A stretch of 28,122 nucleotides of DNA from Proteromonas lacertae (taxonomy: Eukaryota > Sar > Bigyra > Opalinata > Proteromonadidae): NCBI GenBank assembly GCA_002245135.1, contig NGBS01000958.1, forward strand, positions 1 through 28,122, in the 5' to 3' direction. Position numbers and translations under genes: made by a program. Under the pieces are notes generated by a model. The model was not told the DNA's origin, ran no database searches, and worked only from the letters and a program-made list of their open reading frames with translations. Below, piece after piece: positions 26,960 to 28,122 of this stretch. The stretch's first letter is position 1, and the number at the start of each line of letters is the position of its first letter.

Positions 26960-27458
26960 GTTGTGCGCCTTTTGTCATAGTTGGCCATTTGTCTCCCAGA
27001 CACTGTTAAAACAAACTAAATGTATATTCTTACTTGTCTTGATGAAAAATTGTTACTTTTATATTTATTGTGTTATATGGCCTACCTCTGCATTATACTA
27101 TTTTGTTAATATAAATAGTTTGAATATTTGCGCCGTTTGTCTTCTAGCAATTTTTGAAGCAAACTTAATGCATATTTAGCTAATACAGACTGAAATACAT
27201 TAGCTGAAATGATTAGAATGTAATAATTATTAAATCTTTTTATATAAAAAAGAAATGTAAAAATAGGCTTGAATGAGGCTTGATTCTATATTTTCTTTTT
27301 CTATTTTATATGAACAAAAAAATATACTGCAGAGGTAGGTCACATAACAAAGTAAGTATAAAGTAACAATTTTTCATCAAGACAAGTAAGAATATACATT
27401 TAGTTTGTTTTAAAAGTGTCTGCTAAACAAACACCTACTCTAACAAACGGCGCAGAAC
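26960..27458. mobile_element. Second foldback element, diverged arms
   Basis: The left arm from 26960 and the right arm ending at 27458 are inverted copies: GTTGTGCGCCTTTTGT against GTTCTGCGCCGTTTGT, then a long near-identical stretch that includes CAGACACT, AAAACAAACTAAATGTATAT and CTTGTCTTGATGAAAAATTG, and on to GACCTACCTCTGCA. The arms are more diverged than in the 19.36-kb element, with several small indels. Near the centre is GGCTTGAATGAGGCTTGA (27266-27283). The stretch ATATGxCCTACxTCTG is shared with the first foldback, so the two belong to one family. A plus-strand reading over the left arm is not a gene. Confidence 0.8.
27266..27283 (+). repeat. Double GGCTTGA motif in second foldback
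   Basis: GGCTTGAATGAGGCTTGA, identical to the free copy at 20528 and one base different from the copy in the first foldback loop. Confidence 0.8.
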
Positions 27459-27710
27459 AAAACCAATTTATCTCCCAATCTTTACAACACTATAGTAAAT
27501 ACATTTACAAAGTCAATATGAAGATTAATATGATTATAGCTACAGTTGTTTTCATTTTTTATTATTATATAAGAAATAGTTAATATGAAAAGATCAATAA
27601 TACTAATAGCTGTAATTTCATGTAATATATATATTGAATAAGACATTATCTGCTTTTATGAAAATGTTTATAACTACGAAAAACATCTAACATACAATTT
27701 ATTATTATAG

Positions 27711-28122
27711 ATCAAGGAACAATCGAAAGATATGATGTAGTTGATAGATATAAAATAAAAAATGCTGTATTTATGAATCCAGTAGGTTATCCTGCTTCAT
27801 TTAATTATATTTTTTCTTATATAAATACAAAATATACATTATTCTTAGAAGAGGACTGGGAAGTAGTTGAAAAAATTTGAGAAAAGAATAATTCATCCTT
27901 CATTCATTAAAGAATCAATAAATATACTTGATAAAGTAGATAATGTGTATGGACTACTTTTAAGAAATACAAGGGATATATCTGTGGGTTATTCCATAGT
28001 AGTTCATTCCAGTATGGGAATACATACTCTTTTTGTATTAAATCCACCTAAAAATAGAAACACATTCACAAATGGTGCTAGTATTTATAGATCATCTGAT
28101 TTGAAAGAGTTAAACTACTATA
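27711..28122 (+). CDS. Glycosyltransferase-like protein, partial at window edge
   Basis: An exon appears to begin after TTATTATTATAG at 27710 and reads QGTIERYDVVDRYKIKNAVF, MNPVGYPASFNYIFSY, then KYTLFLEEDWEVVEK. The FLEEDWE motif has the acidic pattern of a nucleotide-sugar-binding site (DxD-like) in GT-A fold glycosyltransferases. It continues in another frame as FEKRIIHPSFIKESINILDK, GLLLRNTRDISVGYSIVV and GIHTLFVLNPPKNRNTFTNG to ASIYRSSDLKELNYY at the edge. The frame changes at a run of six A (27870-27875), a likely consensus error. A hydrophobic upstream exon (MKRSIILIAVIS, from about 27584) could give a signal anchor in a matching phase, but the usual N-terminal strand is not seen. It would act in the secretory pathway, by inference. 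Confidence 0.5.

Noticed and set aside
26714-27179. Plus- and minus-strand ORFs around the second foldback
   Set aside because: The plus-strand ORF runs across a foldback arm and the minus-strand one is AT-rich hydrophobic; neither has coding-like conservation.
1-28122. CRISPR array, bacterial operons or ribosome binding sites
   Set aside because: No regularly spaced repeats are seen, and the spliced genes show a eukaryotic nuclear genome.

Overview
This is AT-rich nuclear DNA from a eukaryote, probably a protist or an early-branching fungus; I do not commit to a lineage. The signs are protein genes with GT...AG introns, very short introns (several of 29-40 nt), a chromatin remodeller, a nuclear-encoded mitochondrial ribosomal protein with a presumed targeting peptide, TTAGGG-type telomere repeats inside the window, and a dense load of mobile elements. 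TAA, TAG and TGA all act as stops in the intact genes, so the code looks standard.

Layout. 0.2-6.05 kb (minus strand): an SWR1/SRCAP-type Snf2 ATPase whose reading runs, apparently without a stop, into a WW domain, an F-box-like segment and a right-handed beta-helix region. 6.3-7.4 kb (minus): mitochondrial ribosomal protein uL3m. 7.8-8.6 kb (minus): an intact two-exon protein with two zinc-ribbon motifs. 9.5-10.6 kb (plus): an intact five-exon FAM86/EFM3-type lysine methyltransferase. 11.1-12.6 kb: a Tc1/IS630-type DNA transposon with 130-bp terminal inverted repeats and a decayed transposase. 12.7-19.3 kb: a fossil Polinton/Maverick-related element with integrase, adenain-like protease, packaging ATPase, minor capsid and major capsid parts. 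19.36-20.0 kb: a 643-bp foldback element with 285-bp arms. 20-22.4 kb: mostly gene-free, with two tiny ORFs, a pentanucleotide repeat and a telomere-like repeat. 22.4-23.4 kb (minus): a FAR1/MULE-like zinc-finger protein. 24.1-25.2 kb: a 1,078-bp non-autonomous hAT-like transposon with a perfect 8-bp target duplication. 25.6-26.2 kb (minus): a small class I methyltransferase-like protein. 26.4-26.7 kb: a gene remnant. 27.0-27.5 kb: a second foldback element. 27.7 kb to the edge (plus): a partial glycosyltransferase-like gene.

The first 7 kb reads as conserved host protein interrupted by many one-base frame breaks, yet the genes at 7.7-10.6 kb have none. Local consensus error or pseudogene decay must be separated before the left-hand genes are interpreted. 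The host genes are unrelated housekeeping functions and no operon-like logic is seen. The right half is a nested accumulation of transposons. The most distinctive non-coding signals are two related foldback elements, each carrying an 18-bp double GGCTTGA motif near its centre, with a third copy of the motif between them.
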